Shown here: positions 18,504 through 27,280 of the stretch, one piece after another
How positions within the stretch are numbered: position 1 is the first letter of the stretch
Layout of the letters: each line of letters begins with the position of its first letter
Assembly: GCF_003044185.1 (NCBI RefSeq)
Contig: NZ_PYYB01000001.1
Span: forward strand, 744,001 to 808,000
Direction of reading: 5' to 3'
Source of the DNA: Paraconexibacter algicola
Lineage (GTDB): Bacteria > Actinomycetota > Thermoleophilia > Solirubrobacterales > Solirubrobacteraceae
Length of the DNA: 64,000 nucleotides
Notes under the pieces: generated by a model
What the model was told of the DNA's origin: nothing
The model's database searches: none
The model's input: the letters and a program-made list of their open reading frames with translations, nothing else
Position numbers and translations under genes: made by a program

Positions 18504-19544
18504 TCAGCTCGCGCAGCCGGTGCTGCGGCCGGTGAAGCCGCGGACGAGCGCGTCGGCGTTGGCCTGCTCGCTGCTCAGGTACGTCGCGCCGGCGGAGCCC
18601 TCGGGCCCGAGCGTGTCGGCGTAGAGCGTCCCGCCGACCTTCGCGCCGGTCCGCTGGCTGATCGCCTCGGCGAGCTTCGGGTTCAGCGAGCTCTCGGGGA
18701 AGATCGCGCGCACGCCCTCCGTCTCGATCGTGCGGGCGAGCGCGGTCAGCTCACCCGCGGAGGCCTGCGCCTGGGTGGTCGTCGCGGGGATGATGGCGCC
18801 GACGACCTCGATGTCGTAGCGGGCGGCGAGGTAGCCGAACGCGTCGTGGTCGGAGACGAGCTTGCGCTGCGCGGCGGGGACCGCGGAGAAGCAGCGCTGC
18901 AGCCGCTGGTCGAGCGCGCGGACCTTCGTCACGTAGGCGGCGGCGCGGGCGCGGTAGTCGGGGGCGCCCGCCGGGTCGACCTCGGCGAGCTTCGTGGCGA
19001 TGCGCTGCGCGGCGTACTCGACGTTGCGCGGGTCGTGCCACCAGTGCGGGTCGACGTCGCCGTGCTCGTCGCCCTCCTCCTCGCTGTGCTTCCCGCCCTC
19101 CTCCTCGGCGTGCTCCTCGTCCTCGTGCTCGTGGCCGCCCTCGCGCTCGACGGGGCGCCCCTGCCCGACGTCGAGCACGGCGCCCTCGATGCCCGCCTGC
19201 TTGGCGACGTCCCCCGACCAGGCGTCGAGGTCGTCACCGGAGACGAACATGACCTTCGCGCCCGTGGCCTCCCGCAGGTCCTGGGGTCGCGGCTCGTAGT
19301 CGTGCGGATCGGAGTTGGCCTGCAGCAGCTGCGTGACGTCGACGCGGTCGCCGCCGACCTCGCGCGCGAAGTCGCCGAGCTGGGTGGTCGTGGCGACGAC
19401 CTTGACGGCCGCGTCGCCGCCGCCCGAGCCGGCGGTGCCCGGGTCGTCGTCACCGCACGCGGTGACGGTCAGCGCGGCGGTCAGCAGGCCGGCCGCGAGC
19501 AGGGAGCGCGAGGGCGCGGAGCGGGAGGTGGTCGGGCGCGTCAT
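18504..19544 (-). CDS. Zinc-type substrate-binding lipoprotein (ZnuA-like)
   Basis: A 346-residue cluster A-I metal-binding protein. The signal peptide ends in a lipobox (LTVTAC). Metal ligand regions are visible: [17 protein letters not shown] and [10 protein letters not shown], plus a late acidic residue region. A His/Glu-rich loop at about residues 134-163 ([12 protein letters not shown] and following) is typical of zinc rather than manganese proteins. No ATPase or permease gene is next to it; the only metal ABC genes here are 37 kb away. A TAGCCT box lies 7 nt before the ATG, and a probable Zur site lies upstream. It is divergent from the zinc-free S18 gene. Confidence 0.9.
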   Translation of the reverse strand: MTRPTTSRSAPSRSLLAAGLLTAALTVTACGDDDPGTAGSGGGDAAVKVVATTTQLGDFAREVGGDRVDVTQLLQANSDPHDYEPRPQDLREATGAKVMFVSGDDLDAWSGDVAKQAGIEGAVLDVGQGRPVEREGGHEHEDEEHAEEEGGKHSEEEGDEHGDVDPHWWHDPRNVEYAAQRIATKLAEVDPAGAPDYRARAAAYVTKVRALDQRLQRCFSAVPAAQRKLVSDHDAFGYLAARYDIEVVGAIIPATTTQAQASAGELTALARTIETEGVRAIFPESSLNPKLAEAISQRTGAKVGGTLYADTLGPEGSAGATYLSSEQANADALVRGFTGRSTGCAS

Positions 19545-19551
19545 GGACCAC

Positions 19552-19557
19552 AGGCTA
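19552..19557 (-). promoter_or_regulatory. -10 box TAGCCT of the zinc-binding lipoprotein gene
   Basis: TAGCCT on the minus strand lies 7 nt before the ATG at 19544. There is no ribosome binding site, so a leaderless transcript is likely. The Zur-type motif begins 7 bp further upstream. Confidence 0.5.
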
Positions 19558-19563
19558 GCGCAA

Positions 19564-19586
19564 ATAAGAATGATTCTCTTTCTCTA
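19564..19586 (+). promoter_or_regulatory. Probable Zur operator, copy 1
   Basis: The motif reads ATAAGA, then TTCTC after 4 nt, then TTCTC after one more nt, and contains the perfect dyad AGAATGATTCT at 19567-19577. It lies between the divergent zinc lipoprotein and S18 genes and overlaps a TACGGT -10 box of the S18 gene. The same 23-bp pattern (16 of 23 positions) precedes the L33 gene at 26429, in the same orientation. AT-rich and dyadic, it fits a Fur-family site. Confidence 0.6.
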
Positions 19587-19601
19587 CGGTACGCTCCCGC
19601 C

Positions 19602-19871
19602 ATGGCCCGACCCACCACCGACCGACCGCGCCGCGGCAAGCCGCGCAAGCGCATCCTGCTCCCCGAGCCGATCAGCTACCTGGACATCCAGACGCTGTCG
19701 CAGTTCCTCACCGAGCGGGGCAAGATCAAGGCCCGCACCCAGACCGGCCTCTCGCGCCGCCAGCAGCGCGAGGTCGCCCAGGCGATCAAGCGCGCCCGCG
19801 AGCTCGCGCTGCTGCCCTACGTGCGCCGCGACGCGCCCGAGCCGCGCCGCCGCGGGCGGGGCCCCGCGTGA
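19602..19871 (+). CDS. rpsR: Zinc-independent paralogue of ribosomal protein bS18
   Basis: An 89-residue bS18. The core [18 protein letters not shown], then [22 protein letters not shown] and LLPY, is diagnostic. The protein has no cysteine, so it is the C-minus form that does not bind zinc. Actinobacterial Zur typically represses such paralogues and releases them in zinc shortage, so that zinc-containing ribosomal proteins can be replaced and their zinc reused. The Zur-type motif 15 nt upstream and the neighbouring DUF1826 and zur genes support this. The stop overlaps the next gene's start. Confidence 0.93.
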   Translation: MARPTTDRPRRGKPRKRILLPEPISYLDIQTLSQFLTERGKIKARTQTGLSRRQQREVAQAIKRARELALLPYVRRDAPEPRRRGRGPA

Positions 19872-20554
19872 TCACCGCGACGGCGACCCGCACCGGCCTC
19901 GGCCAGGTCGTGCGCGCGACCGTCCCCAGCGACGCCGACGCGATCCTCGACCCCGCCGCCGCGCTCTGGCGCTGGGAGCGGCACCTGCCCGACGCGACCG
20001 CGCGCCAGGCGGCCACGCTCGCGCGCACGACGCGCCACGCCGTCCGCGGGGAGGTCCCGGTCGCCGACCGCGTCCCCGCGATCGAGGCGCTGCTCGACGA
20101 GCTCGCCCCGGGCCGCGCCGCGGACCGCCGCGCGCTCACCCACGACATCGCCGCGCTCGCCTTCCTGCTCGCCCGCGTCGGCGGCGCCACCCGCGTCGCG
20201 GTCCGCATCGAGACCGACCCCTCGGCGGGCTGCCCGCTGCTGCACGTCGACTCGGTCGCGCTGCGGCTGCTGTGCACCTACGTCGGCCCGGGCACCGCGT
20301 GGCTCGCGGAGGCCGACGCCGTCCGCGAGGAGCTCGGTCTCCGCGGCCGCACCCCGGAGCAGGCGAACGCCGCGATCGCCCCCGACGCGAGCGCGATCCG
20401 GCACCTCGCTCCTGGCGAGGTCGGGATCCTCAAGGGCTCGAGCTTCCCCGGCTGCCGACACGGCCTCGTGCACCGCTCCCCCGTCGGCGACGACGACCGC
20501 CTCCTGGTCGCCGTCGACCTCCTCGACCCACCCGCCCTGCAGCTGCGGCGATGA
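19868..20554 (+). CDS. DUF1826-family protein of the zinc-starvation cluster
   Basis: A 228-residue cytosolic protein. The DUF1826 signature [27 protein letters not shown] is clear, followed by [11 protein letters not shown] and GLVHRSP. This family is repeatedly found beside CobW GTPases, C-minus ribosomal proteins and Zur, and is thought to take part in the response to zinc limitation; its biochemistry is not established. The Cys and His residues of GCPLLHVD could bind metal. It overlaps both neighbours by 4 nt, so rpsR, this gene and zur form one operon. Confidence 0.87.
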   Translation: MITATATRTGLGQVVRATVPSDADAILDPAAALWRWERHLPDATARQAATLARTTRHAVRGEVPVADRVPAIEALLDELAPGRAADRRALTHDIAALAFLLARVGGATRVAVRIETDPSAGCPLLHVDSVALRLLCTYVGPGTAWLAEADAVREELGLRGRTPEQANAAIAPDASAIRHLAPGEVGILKGSSFPGCRHGLVHRSPVGDDDRLLVAVDLLDPPALQLRR

Positions 20555-21018
20555 GCACGGACGTCGCGCGGGACAACGGCGACTGGATCGAGGAGGCGCA
20601 CCGCGCGCTGGCCGCCGGCGGCCACCGCACCGGCGGCGCGCGGACCGTCGTCGTCGAGCTGCTCGGCCGCGTCGGCGGTGGCGTCACGGCGCAGGAGCTC
20701 GCGATGCTCGCGCAGCAGGGCCCGCGGCCCGCGAGCCTCGCCAGCGTCTACCGGACGCTCGGCATCCTCGTCGACCTCGGTCGCCTGCACCCCGTCGACG
20801 TCGGCAACGGCATCGCCCGCTACGAGCTCGTGCTGCCCGACGGCCAGCACCGCCACCACGTCGTCTGCCGGCGCTGCGCCCGCACCGACGTGTTCGAGGA
20901 CGAACCGCTCGAGGAGGCGATCCACGCCGTGGAGCGGCGCACCCCGTTCGTCGTCGAGACGCACGACGTCGTCCTGCGCGGCCTGTGCCCGGACTGCGCG
21001 CAGGACGACGGCGACTGA
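20551..21018 (+). CDS. zur: Zur, Fur-family zinc uptake regulator
   Basis: A 155-residue Fur-family repressor. The winged helix contains RPASLASVYRTLGILVDLGRL. The metal sites show HRHHVVCRRCARTD (the HHxxCxxC pattern, with the structural Cys pair) and a C-terminal CPDC pair for the structural zinc. Length and the HRHH motif fit Zur. It follows rpsR and DUF1826 in one operon, so it is probably autoregulated through the motif at 19564. Likely targets within this window also include the L33/CobW intergenic region and the zinc lipoprotein. Confidence 0.9.
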   Translation: MSTDVARDNGDWIEEAHRALAAGGHRTGGARTVVVELLGRVGGGVTAQELAMLAQQGPRPASLASVYRTLGILVDLGRLHPVDVGNGIARYELVLPDGQHRHHVVCRRCARTDVFEDEPLEEAIHAVERRTPFVVETHDVVLRGLCPDCAQDDGD

Positions 21019-21101
21019 CGCGAACGAGTCTCGTCAGCAGCTGCTGGACCGGGTCGCCGCGTCGGCCTACGGTGGGATCTCCCCTCGACCCAGGAGATCC
21101 C

Positions 21102-21290
21102 ATGTCCGAGAGCACCTGCACCGACGCGCACGACTGCGGCGCCCACGCCGACGACCACGTCCACGGCGACGGCTGCGGCCACGAGGCCGTCCAGCACGGC
21201 GACCACGTCGACTACGTCGTCGACGGGCACCTGCACCACCCGCACGGCGACCACTGCGACGATCACGGCCCCGCCACCGCGGCCGCCTGA
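21102..21290 (+). CDS. Histidine-rich small metal-binding protein
   Basis: A 62-residue peptide with 13 His and 4 Cys plus many Asp. The pattern HVHGDGCGHEAVQHGDHVDY followed by DGHLHHPHGDHCDDH is seen in small proteins encoded in actinobacterial zinc loci. It probably binds or buffers zinc in the cytosol; no signal peptide or membrane helix is present. AGGAGA precedes the ATG at 21102, which I prefer over the longer frame. It lies 83 nt after zur on the same strand. Specific partner unknown. Confidence 0.72.
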   Translation: MSESTCTDAHDCGAHADDHVHGDGCGHEAVQHGDHVDYVVDGHLHHPHGDHCDDHGPATAAA

Positions 21291-21291
21291 G

Positions 21292-22677
21292 TCAGACGCC
21301 CTGCGCGGCGGGGACCGGCGCCGCCGGCTCCGCCGCCAGCACCTCCCGCGCCGCTCGCTCCCCCGAGAGGACCGCGCCCTCCATGTAGCCGCCGAACGCC
21401 TCGGCCGTCTCGGTCCCGGCCCAGTGGATCCGGCCGCACGGTCGGCGCAGGTGCGGCCCGAGCGACGCCAGCGCCCCGGGCACGCAGAACCCCGCGTACC
21501 CACCGCGCGAGAACTCCTCCTCGGCCCAGACGCGCTCGACGTAGTCGAGCGGACGGCCGGCGCGAGCCCCGAACAGGCGCACGAACGCCTCGAGCACCAG
21601 TGCACGCCGCTCGTCCGGCGCCAGCGCGCCCAGGCGCCGCGCAGCGTCCCCCTCCAGGAACCCGAGCAGCACACCGGCCGCACCGTCACGCGGCGAGTTG
21701 TCGAACACGATCCGCACCGGGCCGGTCGTGCACGTCGCCTGCCCGGAGAGCCCGTCCGCCCGCCAGAACGGCGTCTCGTAGACCGCCATGCACTTCGCGA
21801 CCGCCCCCATCACCGAGCGCTGCGCGAGCTGGTCACGGCCACCCGGGAGCGCCGGGGCGTAGGCGAGGCGGGCCGCCAGCGTCGGGGGGAGCGCGACGAT
21901 CACCCGCCGCGCCCGGGCCTCCACGCCGTCGGCGCGGACGAGCACCCGGTCCCCGGAGACGGCGACCGCCCGCACCGGCGCGCCGAGCCGCACCCGGTCC
22001 GCGATCGTGTCCGCCGCGCGGATCGCCAGGAGCTGCGAGCCGCCGACCACGCGGTCCTGCTGGGCGCCGCCCTCGGTCTCCAGCATCGCTTCCAGACCAC
22101 CGCTGGCGCGCACCGCGGCGAGGAACTGCAGCAGCGAGATCTCCTGCGGCTGCGCGCAGAACAGGCCCTCGCAGACCAGCTCGAAGAACGCCCGTCCCAG
22201 GCGCGTCCGGACGTTGCGGCGCAGCCACGACGCGAGCGTCGTGCCGTCCCACACGGAGGCGTGCGGCGCCTCCCACGGCGTCGCGGCCGGGACGCGCCGG
22301 GCCATCCGCTCGAGCCGCAGCTGCGCGACGGCCACCTCCGCCAGGGCCACGGGACTCAGGCGCGGCAGCGCGCCGCCGTAGCGGCGCAGGACGCCGCGGT
22401 CCTCGAACAGCGCATCCCCGGTGTCGTGGGTCGGGAACGTGGCGAGCCCGAGCTCGCGGATCCACGCGTGGACGCGCGTATGCGTGGGCCCGACCCACTG
22501 GCCGCCCAGCTCGACCACGCCGACGCCGTCGAGATCGTGGTTCAGCAGGCGACCGCCGACCCGGTCGCGCGCCTCGAGCACGACCACCTCCCGCCCCGCG
22601 GCGGTCAGCTCCCGTGCGGCGGCGAGGCCCGCGAGCCCGGCTCCGACGACGACGATCTGGGTGTCGATCCGCTCCAT
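21292..22677 (-). CDS. Flavin-containing amine oxidase
   Basis: A 461-residue FAD enzyme of the monoamine oxidase family. The N-terminal GAGLAGLAAARELTAAG Rossmann motif is followed by [12 protein letters not shown] and [12 protein letters not shown]. The C-terminal FAD-binding end shows GRIHWAGTETAEAFGGYMEGAV. Cytosolic, with no leader. A GTG at 22716 is an alternative start, but the ATG at 22677 is closer to the dinucleotide fold. It is paralogous to the Tat-exported enzyme at 47343. Substrate unknown. It sits inside the zinc island without an evident zinc role and is divergent from a PucR-type regulator that may control it. Confidence 0.88.
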   Translation of the reverse strand: MERIDTQIVVVGAGLAGLAAARELTAAGREVVVLEARDRVGGRLLNHDLDGVGVVELGGQWVGPTHTRVHAWIRELGLATFPTHDTGDALFEDRGVLRRYGGALPRLSPVALAEVAVAQLRLERMARRVPAATPWEAPHASVWDGTTLASWLRRNVRTRLGRAFFELVCEGLFCAQPQEISLLQFLAAVRASGGLEAMLETEGGAQQDRVVGGSQLLAIRAADTIADRVRLGAPVRAVAVSGDRVLVRADGVEARARRVIVALPPTLAARLAYAPALPGGRDQLAQRSVMGAVAKCMAVYETPFWRADGLSGQATCTTGPVRIVFDNSPRDGAAGVLLGFLEGDAARRLGALAPDERRALVLEAFVRLFGARAGRPLDYVERVWAEEEFSRGGYAGFCVPGALASLGPHLRRPCGRIHWAGTETAEAFGGYMEGAVLSGERAAREVLAAEPAAPVPAAQGV

Positions 22678-22771
22678 GCGGGGAGGATCGCCGGACCGGT
22701 CCCGCACCCACCGCACGAGTTCCGCGTATCCGGTGGTCGTCGATGCGCGAATGTCGCGGAGGACGTGCCGG

Positions 22772-22777
22772 TACCGT
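22772..22777 (+). promoter_or_regulatory. -10 box TACCGT, probably leaderless promoter
   Basis: TACCGT lies 7 nt before the GTG at 22785 and no Shine-Dalgarno is present. This spacing decides between several possible starts in an open frame. Confidence 0.5.
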
Positions 22778-22784
22778 TCCTCGC

Positions 22785-23966
22785 GTGGATCCGGGGGCGG
22801 TTCAGCGGGCGGTGGAGTGCGTGGCCGGAGCGCTCGTCGCTCGCGAAGGCGAGCTCGAGGCCACGATGCTCGCGCGGTTCGGGGCGCAGGCGCCCGAGGC
22901 GGGAACCACGACCGACCCCGACGTCGCCGTGGCGATGCGCGCGAGCAGCCGCGCCAACCTCCGCGCGGCGATCCGCCACGTCGTCGACGGCGGACCGCCG
23001 CTCCCGCACGGCGCGCCGGTCGAAGCGCTCGAGGAGGCCCGCACCTGCGCGGGTGCGGGGATTCCCGTCGCCCCCGGGCTGCAGACGTACCGGATCGGCC
23101 AGGCGGTCGTGCTCGATGCCGTCCTCGACGTGCTCGAGACGCTGGACGATCTCGACGCCGCCACGCGGAGTGCGGCGCTGCGCCGGTGCACCCGCCGCTC
23201 GTTCGCCTACGTCGACGCGATCGTCCCGCTCGTCATCGACGAGTACACGCGGGAGCGCGACCGCCTGCTGCGCGGACGCGAGCAGCGGCGGGCCGCGCTC
23301 GTGCGCGACGTGCTCGACGGCGAGCCGGTCGACGCGGGCGAGCTCGGCTACGACCTCGCCGCCACGCACCGCGCCGTGATCGCGTGGGGCCCGCGCGCCG
23401 AGGCCGTCCTGCTCGCCCTCGCCGCGGGGCTCGAGCTGCGCGCGCTGACCGTCACGGCGACCGCCACGACCGTCTGGGGCTGGTTCGCGGGACGGGCCGT
23501 CGCGGACGACCGGTCCCTGCGCGCGATGGCGATCCCGGACGGGGTCGGCCTCGCCGTCGGGCGCCCGAGGGCGGGAGCCGACGGCTTCCGCGCGAGCCAC
23601 CGCGAGGCGCGCGCCGCCCAGCGGATCGCGGCGGCGACCGGCGCCGACGTGACCTTTCACGACGACGTCGCGCTGGAGGCGGTGCTGCTCGCCGACGAGT
23701 CCGCCGCCCGGGCGTTCGTGGAGGCGGAGCTCGGAGCGCTGGACGGGGACCGCGGCGGCGCGAAGCTCCGCGAGACGCTGGCGGCGTACGCGGCGGCGGG
23801 CTTCAACGCCTCCGCGGCCGCGGCGACGCTGGGCGTGAACGACCGGACGGTCGCCTACCGGCTGCGCACGGTCGAGGAGCGCCTGGGCCGCCCCGTGCGC
23901 TCCCGTCTGCCGGAGCTGCTCGCGGCCATCCGCGTCGAACGGGTGCTCGGACCGCCGTCGGGGTGA
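22785..23966 (+). CDS. PucR/CdaR-type transcriptional regulator
   Basis: A 393-residue regulator. The N-terminal half is the helical RsbT-co-antagonist-like/PucR region, a GGDEF-like middle part follows, and the C-terminus carries the PucR helix-turn-helix (KLRETLAAYAAAGFNASAAA, then TLGVNDRTVAYRLRTVEERLG). The GTG start at 22785 follows the TACCGT box by 7 nt. It is divergent from the amine oxidase gene at 21292-22677, which suggests control of amine catabolism. The inducer is unknown. Confidence 0.85.
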   Translation: MDPGAVQRAVECVAGALVAREGELEATMLARFGAQAPEAGTTTDPDVAVAMRASSRANLRAAIRHVVDGGPPLPHGAPVEALEEARTCAGAGIPVAPGLQTYRIGQAVVLDAVLDVLETLDDLDAATRSAALRRCTRRSFAYVDAIVPLVIDEYTRERDRLLRGREQRRAALVRDVLDGEPVDAGELGYDLAATHRAVIAWGPRAEAVLLALAAGLELRALTVTATATTVWGWFAGRAVADDRSLRAMAIPDGVGLAVGRPRAGADGFRASHREARAAQRIAAATGADVTFHDDVALEAVLLADESAARAFVEAELGALDGDRGGAKLRETLAAYAAAGFNASAAAATLGVNDRTVAYRLRTVEERLGRPVRSRLPELLAAIRVERVLGPPSG

Positions 23967-23981
23967 CGCCCCATGCGCCGC

Positions 23982-25184
23982 TCAGGCCGCGGCGTGCTCC
24001 GCGGTCCAGCGGGGCAGCGGGTCGGGCAGGTCGCCCCACGCGCGCGGGCCGGCCGCGAACGTCGCGTCGTCGACGAGGGCGCCGTCGAGCGCCGCCCGGA
24101 TCGCCGCCTCGTCCATCTCGCGGCCGATGAACACGAGCTCCTGCCGGCGGTCGCCGTGGGGCTCCTGCCAGTAGCGCTCGTGGATGCGGCGCATCTGCTC
24201 GGAGACCGGCCAGCGCGACTGCGGCACCGACGCCCACCAGACGCCGACCGGACGGCTGCTCACGACCCCGCCCGCCTGCGACAGCTCGCCGACGTGGTCG
24301 TTGCGCGTCGCGAGCCAGAAGTACCCCTTCGCGCGCAGCACGCCGGGGAAGCGGGTCGCGAGCAGCGGCGCGAGGCGCCGCGGGTCGAACGGGCGACGGG
24401 CCTCGTAGACGAACGACCGGATCCCGTACTCCTCGGTCTCGGGCTGCTCCTCGCCGCGCATGACCTGCAGCCAGCCGGGCGCCTGCGCCGCGTGGGCGAA
24501 GTCGAAGAGCCCGGTGCCGAGCACCTGTCCCGGGTCGACGCGGCCGTGCGTCGCGCGGACGCGGCGGGCGCGCGGGTTCAGCGCGACGATCTCCTGCTCG
24601 AGCAGCTCGAGCTCGCGCGCGTCGGCGAGGTCGGTCTTGTTCAGGACGATCACGTCGGCGAACTCCACCTGGTCGACGAGCAGGTCGGCGACCGTGCGGT
24701 CGTCGCCGTCACCCGTGACCTCGCCGCGCTGGGCGAGGTGCTCGTGCTCGGCCATGTCGCGCCGGAAGGCGCCGGCGTCGACGACGGTGACCATCGTGTC
24801 GAGCTGCGCGACGTCGGCCAGCGAGGTGCCGTCCTCGAAGCGGAACGTGAACGTCTCGGCGACCGGGAGCGGCTCGCTGATGCCGGTGGACTCGATGATC
24901 AGGTGGTCGAAGCGGTCCTCGCGGGCCAGCCGCCCGACCTCCTGCAGCAGGTCCTCCCGCAGCGTGCAGCAGATGCAGCCGTTGCTGAGCTCGACGAGCT
25001 GCTCCTGCGCGTGGTCGATCTCGACCTTCCCCTCGATCAGCGAGGCGTCGACGTTCACCTCGCTCATGTCGTTGACGATCACCGCGACGCGCAGCCCGTC
25101 GCGGTTGTGGAGCAGGTGCTCCAGCAGCGTGGTCTTGCCGGCGCCGAGGAAGCCGGAGAGGACGGTGACGGGCAGGCGGCTCAT
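23982..25184 (-). CDS. CobW-family GTPase, zinc-responsive type (second of tandem pair)
   Basis: A 400-residue COG0523 G3E GTPase. The P-loop SGFLGAGKT covers residues 10-18, followed by the Cys metal motif GCICC (C70, C72, C73) and the base-recognition NKTD. The C-terminal CobW_C domain includes [12 protein letters not shown] and [10 protein letters not shown]. Zur-linked members of this family are zinc metallochaperones that load client proteins when zinc is scarce. The start overlaps the stop of the first CobW gene (ATGA), so both come from one transcript. It is a close paralogue of its neighbour, but its C-terminal domain has diverged. Confidence 0.92.
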   Translation of the reverse strand: MSRLPVTVLSGFLGAGKTTLLEHLLHNRDGLRVAVIVNDMSEVNVDASLIEGKVEIDHAQEQLVELSNGCICCTLREDLLQEVGRLAREDRFDHLIIESTGISEPLPVAETFTFRFEDGTSLADVAQLDTMVTVVDAGAFRRDMAEHEHLAQRGEVTGDGDDRTVADLLVDQVEFADVIVLNKTDLADARELELLEQEIVALNPRARRVRATHGRVDPGQVLGTGLFDFAHAAQAPGWLQVMRGEEQPETEEYGIRSFVYEARRPFDPRRLAPLLATRFPGVLRAKGYFWLATRNDHVGELSQAGGVVSSRPVGVWWASVPQSRWPVSEQMRRIHERYWQEPHGDRRQELVFIGREMDEAAIRAALDGALVDDATFAAGPRAWGDLPDPLPRWTAEHAAA

Positions 25185-26416
25185 CGCAGCGCCTCCCGGG
25201 CGTCGTCGGCCTCGTCGAGCTCGTCGGCGAACAGCCACGGCTCGAACGGGTCGGGCAGCGACTCCCAGCCGCCCTCGCCGAGCTCCATCTCGGCGTCGGT
25301 GAGGAGGCAGTCGTCGAGGTCGGCGCGGATGGCGTCCTCGTCCATGTCGGCGCCGATGAAGACGATCTCCTGGCGGCGGTCGCCCCAGGGCTCCTCCCAG
25401 AACGGGTCGATCATCACGGCCTTCAGCTCGTCCTCGGGCCACTCGTGGCGCGGGACGGTGGCCCACCAGCCGCCGGCGGGCTGGAGCGTCAGGACGCGGC
25501 CCGCCTGCGCCCAGCCGCCCGCGATCACCGGGCGGCTCGCGAGCCAGAAGAAGCCCTTGGCGCGCAGGACGCCCGGCCACTCGCCGTTGGCGCGCTCCCA
25601 GATGCGGGTCGGGTCGAACGGGCGGCGGGCGCGGTAGACGAACGAGCTGATGCCGTACTCCTCGGTCTCGGGCTGCTCCTCGCCGCGGAGGGTCGCGAGC
25701 CAGCCGGGCGCCTCGGCGGCGCGGTCGAAGTCGAACAGCGCGGTGTCGAGGACGAGGCCGAGGTCGACCTCGCCGCGGACGGCGCGGACGATCCGGGCGG
25801 CCGGGTTGAGCGTCCGGACGATCGCCTCGGTGCGGTCGAGGGTCTCGGCGTCGACGAGGTCGGCCTTGTTGAGCACGACGACGTTGGCGAACTCGACCTG
25901 CTCGACGAGGAGGTCGACGATCGCGCGGTCGTCCTCGTCGCTGAGCCCCAGGCCGCGCGAGGCGAGGTCGTCGACGCCGTCGCACTGGTCCAGGAAGGTG
26001 GAGCTGTCGACGACGGTGACCATCGTGTCGAGCCGCGCGATGTCGGAGAGCGTGCGGCCGGTCTCGTCGGCGAACGTGAAGGTCTCGGCGACCGGGAGCG
26101 GCTCGCTGATGCCGGTCGACTCGATCAGCAGCTGGTCGAAGCGGCCCTCGCGGGCGAGGCGCGCGACCTCGACGAGGAGATCCTCGCGCAGCGTGCAGCA
26201 GATGCAGCCGTTGCTCATCTCCACGAGCTGCTCCTGGACATGGTCGATGCGGGCGTCGCCATCGCGGACGAGCTGGGCGTCGACGTTCACCTCGCTCATG
26301 TCGTTGACGATGACCGCGACGCGGCGGCCCTCGCGGTTGCGGAGCACGTGCTCGAGCAGCGTGGTCTTGCCGGCGCCGAGGAAGCCGGACAGGACGGTGA
26401 CGGGGAGCCTGGTCAT
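25181..26416 (-). CDS. CobW-family GTPase, zinc-responsive type (first of tandem pair)
   Basis: A 411-residue COG0523 GTPase. It shows P-loop SGFLGAGKT, metal motif GCICC (C71, C73, C74), NKAD, and a C-terminal CobW_C domain with [19 protein letters not shown] and an acidic tail (ELDEADDA). The start at 26416 is set by the TATAGT box 7 nt upstream; the frame is open further but lacks family sequence. It is divergent from the zinc-free L33 gene and shares the putative Zur site at 26429-26451. Tandem CobW genes suggest two clients or hetero-oligomers. Confidence 0.92.
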   Translation of the reverse strand: MTRLPVTVLSGFLGAGKTTLLEHVLRNREGRRVAVIVNDMSEVNVDAQLVRDGDARIDHVQEQLVEMSNGCICCTLREDLLVEVARLAREGRFDQLLIESTGISEPLPVAETFTFADETGRTLSDIARLDTMVTVVDSSTFLDQCDGVDDLASRGLGLSDEDDRAIVDLLVEQVEFANVVVLNKADLVDAETLDRTEAIVRTLNPAARIVRAVRGEVDLGLVLDTALFDFDRAAEAPGWLATLRGEEQPETEEYGISSFVYRARRPFDPTRIWERANGEWPGVLRAKGFFWLASRPVIAGGWAQAGRVLTLQPAGGWWATVPRHEWPEDELKAVMIDPFWEEPWGDRRQEIVFIGADMDEDAIRADLDDCLLTDAEMELGEGGWESLPDPFEPWLFADELDEADDAREALR

Positions 26417-26423
26417 GCCCACC

Positions 26424-26429
26424 ACTATA
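26424..26429 (-). promoter_or_regulatory. -10 box TATAGT of the cobW pair
   Basis: TATAGT on the minus strand lies 7 nt before the ATG at 26416 with no ribosome binding site. It touches the Zur-type motif, so bound repressor would block it. Confidence 0.55.
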
Positions 26430-26451
26430 TAAGATTCGTTCTCATTCTCAT
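26429..26451 (+). promoter_or_regulatory. Probable Zur operator, copy 2
   Basis: Same pattern as at 19564: ATAAGA, then TTCTC after 4 nt, then TTCTC after one nt, with 16 of 23 positions identical and the same orientation toward the ribosomal protein gene. It lies between the divergent CobW and L33 genes and can control both. Confidence 0.6.
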
Positions 26452-26477
26452 GAAGACCACGTTCTGAGGAGCGACCG

Positions 26478-26645
26478 ATGGCGAAGAAGGGCGACACCCG
26501 CGTCACCATCCGGCTGGAGTCGACGGCCGGCACCGGCACGACGTACTGGACGACGAAGTCGAAGCGGAACACCCCCGGCCGGCTCGAGCTGCGCAAGTAC
26601 GACAAGCGGATCCGCCAGACCGTCCTGTTCCGCGAGTCGCGGTAG
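26478..26645 (+). CDS. rpmG: Zinc-independent paralogue of ribosomal protein bL33
   Basis: A 55-residue bL33, recognised from the N-terminal [16 protein letters not shown], the central [20 protein letters not shown] and the terminal VLFRESR. The zinc-binding L33 form has two CxxC pairs; this one has no cysteine at all, so it is the C-minus form expressed in zinc shortage. GAGGAG lies 6 nt before the ATG. It stands divergent to the CobW pair and shares a Zur-type motif, 26 nt upstream of its start. Confidence 0.93.
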   Translation: MAKKGDTRVTIRLESTAGTGTTYWTTKSKRNTPGRLELRKYDKRIRQTVLFRESR

Positions 26646-26709
26646 CGCTTACGCGCCAAAGTGCGGCGGCTGTACGTCCGCCCCGTGAGGGCGGTCGTAG
26701 TTGCGGTCA

Positions 26710-27033
26710 ATGGCCGAGCAGTCCACACGACGCGCGCCGCGCCCGGGAGCCCTGCTCTTCGCGGCCCTCGGCGCGCTCGTCGTGCTCGCGGCGCTCGCCG
26801 CCGGCGGGCTGCTGTTCCTCGTCCCGCTCGCAGTGCTGCTCGCGCCGCTGCTGCTCGGCCGCTACGTCGGCGAGGAGCGCCTCGCGCGGCTGCTCACGCG
26901 CCTGCGGCCCCGCCGCACCCCGCGCGCCCGCCCCGCCACGCCCGCCACGCACGGCGTGGACCTCGGCTTCCGCGCCCACGGCCTGCTCGCCGCCTTCCGG
27001 CTGGCCGAGCGCGGGCCGCCCACGTTCGCCTGA
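26710..27033 (+). CDS. Small membrane protein, copy 1 of a four-member family
   Basis: A 107-residue protein. A hydrophobic double segment (about residues 15-50) is followed by LLLGRYVGEERLARLLTRLRP, a basic linker and a C-terminal RLAERGPPTFA. The same plan occurs at 54822-55142 (closest), 46402-46731 and, more diverged, 40547-40888. No family name is known to me. It lies 247 nt before the first ferritin-like gene pair on the same strand. The basic tail would lie in the cytosol if the hydrophobic part forms a hairpin. Function unknown; the link with exported ferritin-like and copper proteins is positional. Confidence 0.68.
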   Translation: MAEQSTRRAPRPGALLFAALGALVVLAALAAGGLLFLVPLAVLLAPLLLGRYVGEERLARLLTRLRPRRTPRARPATPATHGVDLGFRAHGLLAAFRLAERGPPTFA

Positions 27034-27280
27034 CCGCGACCCAGCTGCACGCCCTCCGCGCGTGCCGGCCTATGTGGTGTGGGCCTGCACGCGAGCCTGG
27101 GCGTGTCGGTGGCGACGGTCCGCCGAACCCGGTCGTGGCGTCTCCCGCGCTGCACCCGACATCCGCTTCGGCGGCGCCCGCCGCCCCGATCGGCCGGGGC
27201 GTCCCTCCCCCATCCAGGGCGGGACGCCCCGCGCCACCCCCATGTCGTTCCAACCCAGCAGGACACCTGAGGAGGTACCG

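Noticed and set aside
22678-22716. GTG start at 22716 for the amine oxidase
   Set aside because: It adds 13 residues before the dinucleotide fold without a better ribosome binding site.
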